The position numbers were made by a program, and so were the translations under genes. Of a DNA stretch of 64,000 bases, positions 10,901 to 22,629 are shown piece by piece (the stretch's first letter is position 1; each line of letters opens with the position of its first letter). Location of the stretch: positions 23,514,074 through 23,578,073 of the forward strand of contig CM060106.1 in the NCBI GenBank assembly GCA_030522415.1, in the 5' to 3' direction. The notes under the pieces were generated by a model. It was not told the origin of the DNA, searched no databases, and saw nothing but the letters and a program-made list of their open reading frames with translations. The DNA comes from Channallabes apus (lineage: Eukaryota > Chordata > Actinopteri > Siluriformes > Clariidae).

Positions 10901-11729
10901 TAAGTTGAAAAGTTCCTCGTATTAACTCCTACAAAGTCAAAGGGTCCTCCGTTATCTGAAACCGCTTGTTACGTGAACAATGGAGAAGGTGAGAATAGGA
11001 GGCATTAGATAGCAGAGGGGATAGAGCTGTTATGGAGACAATAGAGAGAGATTAGAGACAGCCATTAATGTGTAATGACCAGAAAGGGCTTTCTTGGTGT
11101 TCGTGTGAAGAGGTCTTGATCTTTCTTGGGATAGATGAAAGGGCAGCATGAAAAATAAGAGACAGGTTGTGTCGAAGACTCCAACCTCATTTGAAAGAAG
11201 AATTTTCCACCTGAACATAGATGGCTTCTTTCACCCCTCACCCATCCTCTGACCACTTCTTTCTACCAGAAGAAGTCTAGTTGACATGACCCAACCCCCA
11301 GATAACCTCACCTGGATGACTAAGAATCTTCACAGAGATTTCACCTGTGATACTCGATTTGCTTATCGACCAACCGTTTGCCTGTCCATGTTTATGTTTC
11401 TGTTTAATATCTTTGATGTAGTTGCCTGTGCTGTTTTAAGAAATGTTATCCTGCATCTGCAGCTGTCAAAGCTTCTCTCAATCTCTGACACTGGTCATCT
11501 GGAGTAACTGACAGTAGCAGTGCAGTTTTTATAACAGCCACAGGTACAGTATGCTTGAATTTTCTAACAACATTGAATTTTTATATTCTGCTGCCACCTA
11601 AATTCAGTCCCAACCACACATAAAACTAGCTACCTTTGATCACTGCCGCAGTCTTGCCATCAGTCACACAGAGTTTTTTGTCGTTTGAATAACAATATAC
11701 ACTGACAAAATTGGTACTGACGCTGAGGC
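10901..11729. other. Noncoding, possibly an old repeat
   Basis: The segment agaagtctagttgacatgac near 11270 resembles the reverse complement of 9310-9375. The ZBED5-like hAT may therefore have inserted within an older element. Frames on both strands here are short and show no family motif. Low confidence in any assignment. Confidence 0.3.
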
Positions 11730-12077
11730 TCACTCACTCATCTTCTATACAGCTTTATCCTGTATTCAGGGTCGCAGGGACCTGGAGCCTATCCCAGAAG
11801 GCTTAGGACACTAGGCAGGGTACACCATGGACAGGGTGCCAATCCAACGCAGGGCACACACACATACACACACACACCCATTCACACACTACGGGAAATT
11901 TGGAAACGCCAATTAACCTAACCTGCACATCTTTGGACTGTGGGAGGAAACCGGAGTACCCGGAGGAAACCCACCAAGCACGGGGAGAACATGCACACAG
12001 AGACGGGAATCGAGCCTGGCCGGGAATCGAACCCGGACCCTGGAGGTGCAAGGCGACCACTACACCACCGTGCCGCC
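11730..12077 (-). mobile_element. Full-length V-SINE, minus strand
   Basis: Reverse-complement copy of the 8793 element: tail at 11735-11850, conserved body at 11930-11990 (ctgtgggaggaaaccggagt), tRNA-like head with a B box (gggaatcgaacccggaccct) and an A box up to 12075. No convincing flanking duplication was found. Confidence 0.9.
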
Positions 12078-12116
12078 GTCAACAAAACAATGCAGTATAA
12101 TTCTTTAAGTATTTAC

Positions 12117-12227
12117 CTGTTGATCAGAGGATTCCCCATTTGACAGAATGTACTGAAGGAGGCCCAACACTTTATAGGCTGCTGAGAAGGCTGTGTATCC
12201 ATTCAGCATGTAGAGAACCCACAAACC
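12117..12227 (-). CDS. Internal coding exon of an unidentified membrane protein
   Basis: A 111-nt segment between acceptor TTGTTCCCAG| and donor CAG|GTAAAT is open as 37 codons, with both borders in phase 0. It encodes a hydrophobic stretch (GLWVLYMLNGYTAF... then KVLGLLQYILSNGE) compatible with a transmembrane helix. It joins in phase with the exon at 15062-14988. No transposon family matches it, and it stands in non-repeat sequence. The gene is not identified. Confidence 0.55.
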
Positions 12228-12385
12228 CTGGGAACAACACAAACGCACATTAGTAAACACTAATATGTTGTATGTTAAGGTTTTTTTTTATGTCTATCAA
12301 TATGTTGTGGTTCATTAATTTTTTTTCATTGTTTTTATTACTGTCAGTACACTGAAAAACATACTTTTACTGAACATTAAATATG

Positions 12386-12387
<2 letters not shown>

Positions 12388-12417
<30 letters not shown>
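12388..12417. repeat. (ATA)n microsatellite at a hAT-like insertion
   Basis: Short ATA/TAA array immediately left of the hAT-like element. The same motif resumes at 14902, so part of it is probably duplicated target site. Confidence 0.9.
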
Positions 12418-12419
<2 letters not shown>

Positions 12420-12935
12420 GGGATTAAAGTGAAAAAAAATCTTCTGACTGAACTTTTTTCAGGCCGAGCCATATTCCTTTAACAAACACTTTATTTAAAT
12501 TGTCGAGACCAATAGCGTTAGGGGAGATTAAACCGCTTTAATATTGCCAGTTTGCATATTTTAAAAGCTATTTGTAATCTTTGAAAAAAAATATACCTTG
12601 ACAAATAATCAACCATCTACCACATATCTTTTCAGTGCATGTTTTTATTTATCTTATAACACCAAACAATGTTTTGTGAAACTCTTAATAATTAACAGAA
12701 AAAAGTAATAGCACCACCATTAAATTCCAAAAAGTGCTTTTTCAGTGCATGTTTTATGTATCTTAAAGAAAACATCTTCGTTTTCAGCTTAGATGACAAA
12801 TCGGATTTCCAGTAAGCAGCAATGCCATGTGTGCAAGTAGTAGGCATGTGCATTAGACATAGACAATCTTGAAAGTGCACTCTTGTCTTTGACAACTGAT
12901 TGCATTTAATTAACTAGTGGTTGTGAGACTGTGAC

Positions 12936-13422
12936 CAGTGGCGGTTCTACACTGAAGTGCGCCCCGGGGCGAGACTCCCTACCGGCGCCCCTCCCCCTAC
13001 CCCCCCAAAAGTCCAAAAGTTGGGGTAGATCTCAGATAGATCCTTATCGTGCAGAGGCTCATGGTTTTTGATGGCAGTCATTAGACACTTTATTAATCTA
13101 ATATAATCTAATCTAATCTAAGGGAGGAACAATTAGCTCCTTGGTTAATTTACTGCCTCAAATTATATGCTTTGTCACGTAACAGAGTTATAGCAAATGG
13201 AAAATGTCTTTTAAACTATCTACACATATGTAAATTAAACTGGCTATTTACAGTATACTGTAAATATATTGTAAATATATTGGCTATAGCCAGCATTAAC
13301 ATAATAAACAATGGAAAAAATAACTGTACTTGCTGCAGTCTTGCTGCAAAGCATAATTTTGTGGTTATATTTTGTGGTATTTAATAGAAATCATTTTCTG
13401 TGATGGTTTGTAAAAGGCTTTT

Positions 13423-13473
<51 letters not shown>

Positions 13474-14197
13474 AGCAAGGTAAGCATATAGCAAGCATCA
13501 TAAGCAAGAAGTCTAACAAACCTAAGAGTTAACGTTATACCACTAATTAACATGATGACATGAATAACTTAATCATACAGAGAGAACATTGTTATATACC
13601 TTTATCTTTTATCTGTTTCTCCTCATCTTCTTTTCTTTTGTTTCTAAATTGGGCCCCTGACAGTTTTGGCCTTTTTCTCTCCATCGCTGTGTTTATACTT
13701 TATAATCGACGATTCGACAATCAGCAGATTTTCCCCCAACGCTGTCACTCACGACCAGAAGTCAAGACTAAACCAGTTCACCTCCACATCATCATCGCTT
13801 TATTATCTATTATTAGCCATTTCACACAATTAAATACATGAAAGAAGTGCAAATTACTGGTGTGTTTATAATATTTTGAATGAAATGTGCGTTATTTGTA
13901 GGAAAGTCAGGTAGACATCATTTAGACCCCTTCTTGTCCGCTTCATTTGGGAGAGGTGAACTGTACTCTGCGCCCCCCCCCCCCTCCCCGTCATCCCCCC
14001 TCCTCTGCGCTGAACCCCCCCCCCACTTCTCCGCTCCTATGCGGCTCATTCAGGGGCGGCGCGAGCGCAGGTAGCACAGATAATAGAAAACCGCTTAGCG
14101 GCACAGATTATTATTTTTTACTCCAGGTTCGTGTGCCGCCCCCCACGTGACATAAAAAAAATGCCGCCCACTTCACCCTACCCTAAAACCTCCACTG
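12936..14197. mobile_element. Nonautonomous hAT-like element nested in another
   Basis: Starts CAGTGGCGGTTCTA and ends as the near reverse complement (TAAAACCTCCACTG). Flanks actgtgac and actgtgag match at 7 of 8 positions. It contains a GT microsatellite (13425-13471) and C-rich tracts (13974-14025) but no transposase frame. Confidence 0.75.
13425..13471. repeat. (GT)n microsatellite
   Basis: About 23 GT units inside the nested hAT-like element. Confidence 0.97.
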
Positions 14198-14987
14198 ACT
14201 GTGAGCGACAGGTCATGCTCCGCTATGAAAGAACATAGGCGCACTTTTACATCGCGCACACGGTCGGCCACAGATGTGTGAATCTCCGTTGTGGTTCTTG
14301 TCGCAGCAGACAGGGAGCATGTGTTCTGTAGAGCACGAACCGCAGCATTGTGACGAGCTGCTGACTGATGGCGAACTCGCACTTTGTTTTGCCATTATTG
14401 CCATATTGAAGTTTCCTGTGGCATACTGTGCAGAGACACCTACCTGGATGTTTGATTTGTTTAGTCCACGAACTAAAAGGCTTGCCATTCTCCCCAATTT
14501 CACTAAGCCAAGCCCATCTCCATTTATGTTTTTACACTTTTATCAATCTCCGAAACATCGGAGCCTTCCTGCATTAAGTGTGTCCATGCTATCTTAAATA
14601 TAGTTATACCTCAGCCTGACATGTAGTTCTTCAAAACTAAACCAAAACCCGGAGTGGATTCATACCGGAGTGATAACAAAACGCTTAGAGTGGAGAGAGG
14701 AACGTGCAGTCGCTCCACTCCAGGCTTTGATCACATCCTCCTCAGCAGGCTGAATACACTGTCTTTCCTTAATTTAACACCCATGTAAGCCTATATATAC
14801 ACAGCATTAAAATTATGAAAAGTGAATTTTAAACATTAAGGACAGGCGGAACAGTGTGATTGACGGAAATCCGTCGTAACGACGGAGAACTTTAATCCCT
14901 GTAATAATAATAATAATAATAATTAAAACAAGACCATGATTTAAACCTTGTCCAAACATACACAGCATTTTAAAAATAAAGAAGCAC

Positions 14988-15062
14988 CTGAAAGGCCTCT
15001 ATGAGGAGAAATAACAACAAGCTCATGCTGCAAACCAGTTTTGCAATTTGTATAGCAATTTG
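14988..15062 (-). CDS. Internal coding exon of the unidentified membrane protein
   Basis: Acceptor CCATCCTCAG| leads a 75-nt open segment of 25 codons ending at CAG|GTGCTT. It encodes QIAIQIAKLVCSM followed by SLLLFLLIEAFQ, a likely membrane helix. Both borders are phase 0, so it joins cleanly to the 12227-12117 exon. The donor (GTGCTT) is weaker than consensus, which lowers confidence. Confidence 0.42.
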
Positions 15063-15469
15063 CTGAGGATGGCACCAAGGTGACAGGTTTTGAAGAATGC
15101 AGACAAGGCATTTAGCAGATCTTAAGACATTTAATGTAAATGCACAAAAAAAACTAAAAACGATACAACAGTGAAAAAAACAAAATAGAAATACTTAATG
15201 GATCAGGGTTCTGTTCTTCGTACGTTGCTTGACACATCCGAGATGAACTGACACATTCAAGATGAGATCATCGTGCTAATTACGATCTGGATAAGTTGGT
15301 TCTTTGAGCACACCTGCTGTTGATGATTAGTATAGCTGGATTAAGTTGTCTAGGATTCGTACGTTGGTTTAAAAGGCGATAGGCATCGACAGTAGAAACA
15401 CTGATCACAACCCGTTTGATTGGTTGACAAAATGACAAAAGAGCGAGCTCAATTTTATTATTTTTTTTT

Positions 15470-15735
15470 AAGAAATAAGGGAAACTCAAATTATGCGTTC
15501 TACAGCCCAAAAAAATAAATACATAAAAATAATTAATACAAAATATAAAGTAAAAATAAAATAAATTAACCAGCACTTTACCATTTAAAAAAAGAGCGGA
15601 ATTTCTGTGTAAGGCTGAGAGTATGTGTGTGCCTATGTGTGTGCGAACCCGAAAGGAGTTGGGGGTTGGAGGAGGTTGTAAAGGCGAGAGTGTGTGTGTG
15701 TCTGTGTGTGTGCGGACACCAGCAAACACTGCTAA
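15470..15735 (+). mobile_element. pogo-like repeat fragment, copy 3
   Basis: Same family as 4460-4731 and 27290-27420: aaataagggaaactcaaatt, aataattaatacaaaatata, then agcactttacc. Both ends are lost. GT-rich runs at 15620-15712 correspond to microsatellites in the other copies. Confidence 0.65.
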
Positions 15736-15904
15736 ACTAGGCAGAGAGGGTGCAGTATCTGTTTCAGACAGGGCCAGGCACAACTCAGGAGCTGAGGCAG
15801 AGCTCTCTGAAGACAATGTCTTAAGACAATGAAAACAATGTTCTCAGAGCAAGAAATCCTGGCATAGGTTCCAATGCATTTGTGGTTTCATGGTATCAGA
15901 GCAT

Positions 15905-16110
15905 CCATGGTTTTTAGAGCCAACATGGCCATCAGAGCAAACAGGGGCTTCATCAGGTCTAACAGAGCAAACATGGCCTCCATCAGGTCCAACAGAGCAA
16001 ACAGGGACTTCATCAGGGCTAACAGGGCTTTCACCAAGACAAATAGAGCAAACAGAACTTTCATCATGACTAACAGAGTTAATAGGGCCTTCAAGGCTAA
16101 CAGAGTTAAG
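15905..16110. repeat. Minisatellite, period about 30 bp
   Basis: Imperfect tandem units built from gagcaaacagggacttcatc and relatives (catcaggtccaaca). The period is a multiple of three, so several frames on both strands stay open and show 10-residue repeats. I read this as a by-product of the repeat, not a gene. Confidence 0.8.
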
Positions 16111-16169
16111 TTTGGAGCGCAGCCCTCTCTTCCTGCAGTTCCTACTTTCAGGTTCTGAAAGCACATATA

Positions 16170-17585
16170 CAGTGCTCAGCATAAATGAGTACACCCCCTT
16201 TAAAAAGTATTAATTTAATCAGTAGCTCAATGAACAAAAGAACAATTTCCAAATTTTTCACAAGGCTGAGTTTTATTGAACACTTTTTTAATTCCATAAC
16301 ATGAAATTAAGGTTAATAATATAACTTAGAATAAACAAGTTGGCGACATATTGCAACATCTATCTTTTTCCATTCCTCAAGAATAACCTCTTTTAGAGTC
16401 TGGCTGCTGGATGGAGAGTGATGCTCAACTTGTCGCTTCAGAATTCCCCACAGGTGTTCGATTGGGTTCAGATTAGGAGACATACTTGGCCATTCAATCA
16501 CCTTCACCCTGTTCTTCTTCAGAAATGCAACAGTAGCTTTAGATGTGTGTTTTGGATCATTGTCATGTTGGAAAAGTGCACGACAACCAAGTGCACGGAG
16601 TGATTGCAGCATCTTCTCTTCTTCAGTATAGAGCAGTACATTGCTAAGTTCATGATACCATCAATGAAATGCAGCTCCGCAACACCAGCAGCACTCATGC
16701 AGCCGGACATAAGGACACTGCCACCACCATGTTTCACTGTGTAGGCACCATGCATTTTTCTTTGAAATTCTCACCTTTACGACGCCATACAGTTTTGAAA
16801 CCATTAGCTCCAAAAACAGTGATCTTTGTCTCATCACTCCAGGGTATAGAGTCCCAGTAGTCTTCATCTTTTTCAGCATGGGCCCTAGCATATTCTAGGC
16901 ATGCTTTTTTGTGCATGGGCTTTAGGAGAGGCTTCCTTCGTGGATGATACCCATGCATGCCATTCCTCTGCAGTGTGCGCCGTATGGTGTAACGGGAAAC
17001 GGTCACTCCAGTTTGGCTTTCTACTGCTTTAGTTAAGCAGTGAACTTGCATGGCGATTTTCTTGAACCCTTCTCATCAGCTCCTGTCGAGATGTTAACTT
17101 CCGTGGACGGCCTGAACGTGTCTGTACGATGGTTGCACTTCCATCTTTCTTAAATTTTTGGATCACTTTTGCTACAGTATTTTGACTGATATGTAAAGCT
17201 TTGCTGATCTTCTTGTAGCCCGCACCTTTCTTGTGTAAAGAAATGATTTCCTTTCTCAGATTTTTTGACATTTCTCTTCCATGTGGAGCCATTGCTTACA
17301 GTATGAAATGGGAAGGACTTTTCTTTGTTAAGTAATGCCCTTTTATAGTCACCTGTCTGCTGGACACCTCTTAAATGAATCACAGTCTCACCTAAGACTA
17401 AGTCCTAAGACTATAATTGGGGTGTACACACTTTTTTGTGTGTTCAAATTAACAAATCTTGGTTGCAATCAACATTTGTGGGAGTATTTTGTAGTGTAGT
17501 ATCTCATACAAAATGTTGATTCTGAAAGGAAACTAAAGGTTTTCTGACAAATGTAGTGGGGTGTACTCATTTATGCTGAGCACTG
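16170..17585 (-). mobile_element. Tc1-like DNA transposon, nearly full length
   Basis: Both ends carry CAGTGCTCAGCATAAATGAG extended to about 28 bp of perfect inverted repeat (16170-16197, 17558-17585), and TA dinucleotides flank both ends (16168-16169 and 17586-17587). The 1,416-bp length and the internal minus-strand transposase are typical of Tc1 elements. The transposase is frameshifted, so this copy is not autonomous. Confidence 0.95.
16313..17292 (-). pseudogene. Tc1 transposase with frameshifts (DD34E type)
   Basis: The N-terminal helix-turn-helix part runs from the ATG at 17292 ([20 protein letters not shown], then [10 protein letters not shown]). After a frame change near 17045 comes the paired-like second domain and the first catalytic Asp ([14 protein letters not shown]). 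Further frame changes lie near 16740 and 16620. The second Asp (FQHDNDPKHTSK) and the Glu (MSPNLNPIEHLWGILKRQ) are retained. All catalytic residues remain but the reading frame is broken at least three times. Confidence 0.9.
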
Positions 17586-18699
17586 TATATGTCCACCAGT
17601 AAGATGAGATCAACTGCTCGCTCTTGGATGGCACACAGCAATCCAAGTAATCTAACAGTGTCACCCTGAACACACTATGCCACACATACGCCCAAGTATG
17701 TCTTGAACGGCATGCGTCATATTAAGCTGGAAACCATCCCAGCTTGGCTGGCTGATCTTTTACCTGTCCCAGTCTCTTTTTGGAGTTCCACATGGGATCT
17801 CGCACGCAGTAAGCAAAATCTGACCATCTCAATGTTGTCACCTTCCACCTCAGCAGTGACCCAAGGTGTTGTTTACACATGTAATGAAAAAACACAAACA
17901 AAACCGAATACAACAATGCAAAATTCAAAAGAGCAAAACCTAACAGAAAAACACTCAAACAAGGCTCAAGTGACACCAATCAGGAAAAAAAAAAACTGTA
18001 CTTTGGGAACTGAAGTCTGGGAGCAAATGTCAAAATAGGAGTCCATCTACCAATGTGCAACACAGAGTCTGTGTCTAGGGGTCATTCCTGAGACAAAGTT
18101 GCATGGGTTGTCAGTTGGTGTGATGGGTATATAATGGATGTGAGGATAATCCTTTGTTGAGTATGTGGACATAAACAACAAAGAACTGAGCTCCTCGTGA
18201 TATCTGCTTGTGGCAAATGTGGAGGCCTTCCATTACCAACACAAAACTCTCCCACTAATTTTAAGACCAGTAGAATCTTGCAGCTGACCACTGAAGTGGC
18301 TTTGGATAAAGACAAATGGTTTCCCTTAATAAAAAGAAGTTTGTTCAAGTGTGCTAAAAGTATACTTTTTTAAAATGAAAAATATTACAAATATTGCAGG
18401 GCTCGTTTCTGCATATCATAAGAAAAATTTATAAACGATGGACATACCATCTGTGTTCATATTTAAACTTTTACTATGGTGTGAATAATTGCTTTTCACC
18501 AATTATATGTATAAATCATCAATTTTGCAGTTTCAATTTATTTTATTGCTCCATCCACTTTTGAATTTTACCACTCTTCAGATTTTTTTAAGAACGCATT
18601 TCACTGTCTAAAAACAGCAAGCAGAATCCATTCACAATGGATATATCTGGAGCAACCTGTAGTAAAAATACCCAACCAAGGTATGTAAAATGCTTGGCC
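17586..18699. other. Unassigned sequence, no accepted gene
   Basis: Minus-strand frames around 17980-17722 are open and not repeat-like, but no family is recognised. A 54-nt segment at 18290-18237 has an acceptor (CACTTCAG|) and a donor (TTG|GTAATG), but phase 0 contains a stop. It does not fit the phase-0 exons of the membrane-protein gene. Confidence 0.3.
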
Positions 18700-19440
18700 A
18701 ACATTTAGCTCATTCAGTGTGTGAAGTGCAGGATATTTAGTCATTCTTCCTCTGTTGTTAGTTATAACTTTATCTGTGGTAGGTGTGTATTGGTTAACAT
18801 TCTGACAGAAAATATTGTAGCATTAGAGGAGAACATCCACACACTAGACAGAGTTAGTGAGGATGAGACCTGCATTATTTCTGTAGAAGGAAGTCTGGAT
18901 GCCTTAGGCAGAGGTAGCAATCCCAAAGCTCTGGCATTAGAACCCTCATAGAGGAGCGAGTGAGTAATGACTTAGCGGCCTAACAACCTAACGTTAAGGC
19001 TCACCCACTGGAGCACACGTCCTCTGTACTTCATGTATCCAACAGATTTGCTCTCCTCAATAAAGCAACTGATAAAAACACCAGCAAAGGTTTTCCAAGA
19101 TAATTATAAGTGCTGGAGTTTAATGATTTGTCAGTCAGAGGTTAGTAAGAGTAACTTTGTAGAGGTGTCCGAAAAAGTATATGCTCTGGCCGCATGCAAA
19201 TGTGACCTAGCAACAAAGCTTACAGCTGAATATGGTCGCTGAACTGCTAGATGTACAGGTGGTGCCCTGAAAACAATGTGGGCTTTATTGATAATTGGAG
19301 TACATCTGCAGGCAAAGCCTGGCTTTTAAATTGGGGCAGTGTCAACCCACTTACTATGTTGATGCTCTCCTATTTTGCAGTATAGTTCATAGTCTCAGAA
19401 AAGGAGTAGTTATTCAGTGACTACCCGGAGCGCAGGCCAA
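18700..19440 (+). pseudogene. 5' region of an L2-type LINE (degenerate)
   Basis: The right part (about 19270-19430) is clearly similar to 49650-49830, upstream of the L2 endonuclease there: aatgtgggct, aattgga, gcaaagcctgg, catagtctcag, gccaaggagcagaca. Upstream frames (NIHTLDRVSEDETCII and so on) fit the ORF1/esterase region of fish L2 elements. It is interrupted by stops and lacks the endonuclease. Confidence 0.6.
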
Positions 19441-19804
19441 GGAGCAGACAAACAAGCTTAAATACAAAATCTTTACCTAACAAAAATCTATTCAAAAATA
19501 GTGCCATTTACTTGGGTAAATAAAAAGTTTTCTGTTTAAATTTAAACAACTGTGCCCGATTTTCCCTTTCTTTCCGTACACCCTCCTTTAACCCTTCCCT
19601 CCCTATTTATTCTTAATAAATTACCCTTTTTCCTGTAATACCTCGCCTCCTGTCCGTGCTTTATGGGGCCACCCGTGCAACATGGGTCAATCCTGTTACA
19701 TTTACCTAACTGTTTTCTTATAGCTCATGAAAATAAAAAATCCAGAATCTCAAAATATTATAATGTTTTCGAAGATTCATCAAAAACAGTGCATCTCCAA
19801 AAAT
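19441..19804. other. Possible LTR remnant and short repeat debris
   Basis: About 19550-19700 is pyrimidine-rich, contains aataaa, and ends ...caatcctgttaca, reminiscent of a retrotransposon LTR end, but no matching start or primer site is found. 19722-19770 (tcatgaaaataaaaaatcca, ctcaaaatatt) resembles a common fish mariner-type repeat. Confidence 0.3.
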
Positions 19805-19943
19805 TACAATAGCATCGCCCCCCCTCACTCATCCTCTCAAACTTGTCAAACTTTCAAGCCAGCGACCCCTAATTGAAGATCGACAAGATCTCACGACCCC
19901 CACTATCAAAAACAAGCAATAAACATAAGCTGTTCACAGTATT

Positions 19944-21023
19944 TTGACTACATTTACTATACATCAAAATAATTTTGGCTTACCTTTCAATGGGAAGGGT
20001 GTACTTCACCCTTCATTGCTTAAAGCTCACACCTTAAAGCTTCATTCGTGGCCTGATGGTGGATACAGCTACCCGCATATCAGCGGGTATTACCTACGTC
20101 AGGGGCTTGACACAGTGCATCACCAAATGCAACGTCAGGCAGAACTCACAGAAATGCTCGCGAGGAGCCAAATGCTGTCCTCCTTGCCTCAGCGCGACAT
20201 TCCTCCCTTTAACGAAGACCCGCTCAAATTTACTTCCTTCATGTTGTCCTTTGAACGATTCGTTGAATTTAAAACTGGCAATAACATCGACAAGCTGTCC
20301 TATCTTGAACTGTACACCACAGGGGAACCCAAAGACCTTGTAACGAGCTGCATGCACATGACAGGTGGTTATGCAAGAGCAAAGAAACTGCTATGCGACA
20401 GGTTCGGAAACGAGCTGAGAATTGCAGCGGCGTATAAGCAAAAGGCAAATAATTGGCCAAAAATAAAGTCAGACAACGGAAGGGTGTTAAGTGCCCTCTC
20501 CTCGTTCTTGACAACCTGCCAAAACACCATGGCAGACTGTGAATCCATGGACGAGTTGAACAGCAGCGAGTGCATGACCACCATTCTTACGAAACTGCCC
20601 TACAAGCTGATCGACAGGTGGAAGCTTTGCGCACGCCAGCACTACAGCACTACGGGACAAGAGCCAAGTTCGCCCAGCTGGTGGAGTTCATCGATCAACA
20701 AGCCAGACTGTACTCCGACCCGCTCTTCGCTGACCTGGACGCCATGACCAGCGATAAAAAACACGGTCACACATCCCTTCAAGGACCCAAACAAAAGGGC
20801 CAAGGACCCAGGGTCAGCTTTGCAACCGAGGTCAGACAGGTTGGTAAAAATTATAGAGACTCGATAACAGCGAATAAGGCTGGTGTATTAATTATCAGTG
20901 CACTCACTAAGCCGTGCGCATATTGTGAACGGAAACATTCCTTAGATGAGTGCGTTCGATTTAATGATAAGACAAACAAAGACAAAGTAGAATTCTTAAA
21001 AAAGAATGGATTTTGTTTTCGAT
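19944..21023 (+). pseudogene. BEL/Pao gag with frameshift and stop
   Basis: Two overlapping frames (19944-20747, 20570-21025) join at a frameshift near 20645. The product resembles BEL/Pao gag (DUF1759): ERFVEFKTGNNIDKLSYLEL, then AKKLLCDRFGNELRIAAAYK. A zinc knuckle follows (CAYCERKHSLDEC). A second knuckle (CFR*LVKGHLSKDC) carries TGA at the position where Cys is expected, ending the frame. Capsid formation by this copy is excluded. Confidence 0.85.
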
Positions 21024-21025
21024 GA

Positions 21026-22402
21026 TTAGTTAAGGGACATCTAAGTAAGGATTGCACGAAAAAGGTCACATGCCCATCATGCTCAAAGCCACACCCTCGC
21101 ATGTTACACATCGCAGTGCAAGACACAGCGCAAGCAGCCACAAGCACCAACGAAAACGAAACTGAAAGTGAAACAAAAAATAAACCACCCGCTGCAGTGA
21201 GTCACGAAATAAATGCTCTCACTGGGGCTGGAGATAATTGTATTCTCCCTATAGTACCTGTCAGAATAAAGTCCAAAAAAAGTGACAAAATAGTAGAAGT
21301 GTACGCATTTATAGACCAAGGTAGTTCCGCCACATTTTGTACAGATTCATTAGCAAGGCTATTAAATGTACAAGGCAAAAAGGTCAAGAGAATGCTGAGC
21401 ACCATGAACTCCACAAAACTAGTAAAAAGCCACGTGCTCACTGATTTGGAGATTTGGAGATTTGAAGAAGACACCTTCATCGAACTTCCCAAAGTGTTTA
21501 CACACAAGAGCATCCCAGCTACAGTGGAAAACATTCCACAACAGCATGACATTGATAAGTGTCCATATCTTAGTGATGTAAGATTGCCCCAGATTGACGC
21601 TGGGATTGAAGTTATCATAGGCAATAGAGAGTATAAGCTCATAGAACCATGGCTAATGATTAATAGCAGGCACATTGGGCCATACGCAGTACAGACTGCT
21701 CTCGGATGGACTTTGAACGGGCCTCTCCGAGAACCGGTCGAGGACAGCATGCCCAATAACGAACCAGCGAGCGTTACAGTTAACAGAACCTCCATTGAAA
21801 GTGTAGAACGAATGCTTATAGAGCAATATAACCACGACTTTCCCGAACGAAATTGCGATGACAAGGCAGGGATGTCACAAGAGGATTATCAGTTTTTAGA
21901 TTCCGTCAATAACTCCTTGCAGTTCATAGATAACCACTTCTACATCGGCCTCCCACTTAAGAAAGCAACCGTTCAAATGTCCAATAACCGAAGTGCAGCC
22001 ATGCAGCGCGCATTGAATCTCAAAAGAAAATTCAATAGCAATAGCTCCTTTCACGAGGAGCATTCAAACTTTATGAATGACATGATTAAAAAGGGTCACG
22101 CAGTCAGGGTCCCGGCACCTCACCTAAACAGACAAGACGGCCAGGTGTGGTACATACCTCATCATGGCGTGTACCACCCTCAAAAGAATAAAATAAGGGT
22201 GGTTTTTGATTGCGCTTCCAGTTATCAAGGAGTATCACTAAATAGCAAGCTCCTACAAGGACCAGACTTAACAAATTCACTCATTGGCGTGCTCATACGC
22301 TTTAGACAAGAAGAAGTTGCCATGATGGCAGACGTAGAAGGTGAGAGTCCCGAAAAAGGACAGACTTGCTGCGTTTCCTATGGTGGCCGAATGGAGATGT
22401 AA
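21026..22402 (+). pseudogene. BEL/Pao protease and N-terminal reverse transcriptase
   Basis: Open for over 400 codons. An aspartic-protease-like DUF1758 region (VEVYAFIDQGSSATFCTDSL) is followed by the characteristic BEL linker (GPYAVQTALGWTLNGPLREP) and the start of the RT (KIRVVFDCASSYQGVSLNSK, LLQGPDLTNSL). The first RT Asp is in MADVEG. Just after it a small deletion and frame change (near 22340) break the fingers/palm region. Confidence 0.9.
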
Positions 22403-22629
22403 ACCAAGATCTAGTCGAGTATAAAATGGTAGTTCACTTGTTCGGTGCGAAATCATCTCCAAGCGTTGCCAACTTCGCCCTTAGAAAGACAGCGGAAGAA
22501 AACCGCAGCAACGCACCTGCTGTGGCAGTTAATACAGTACTTAAAAACTTTTACGTAGACGACTGCCTGAAATCTGTTTCAAGTCATGATCAAGCAATCG
22601 CCTTATACAACGACCTCACAAGCCTTTGA
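22366..22629 (+). pseudogene. BEL/Pao reverse transcriptase palm fragment
   Basis: This frame continues the RT after the break near 22340: LRFLWWPNGD, VVHLFGAKSSPSVANFAL, and the catalytic YVDD box at 22552-22563 (NFYVDDCLKS). It stops at 22629. RNase H-like sequence follows in broken frames to about 23290. Confidence 0.9.

Larger units (their letters stand above)
12418..14901 (-). mobile_element. hAT-like element with a nested hAT-like insertion
   Basis: The ends are CAGGGATTAAAG (12418-12429) and CTTTAATCCCTG (14890-14901), set in ATA repeats that hide the target duplication. On the minus strand, frames at 14503-14213 include VKVRLCSFIAEHDLSLTVS, a motif seen N-terminal to the core of vertebrate hAT transposases. 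The frame is cut at 14206 by the element at 12936-14197. The catalytic core is missing. Confidence 0.7.

Noticed and set aside
15844..16194. 116-codon frame with CSV/PDE decapeptide repeats
   Set aside because: Produced by the 30-bp minisatellite; the other strand and frames are equally open.
18237..18290. Possible further exon of the membrane-protein gene
   Set aside because: Has acceptor and donor-like signals, but phase 0 contains TAA and it does not fit the other exons.
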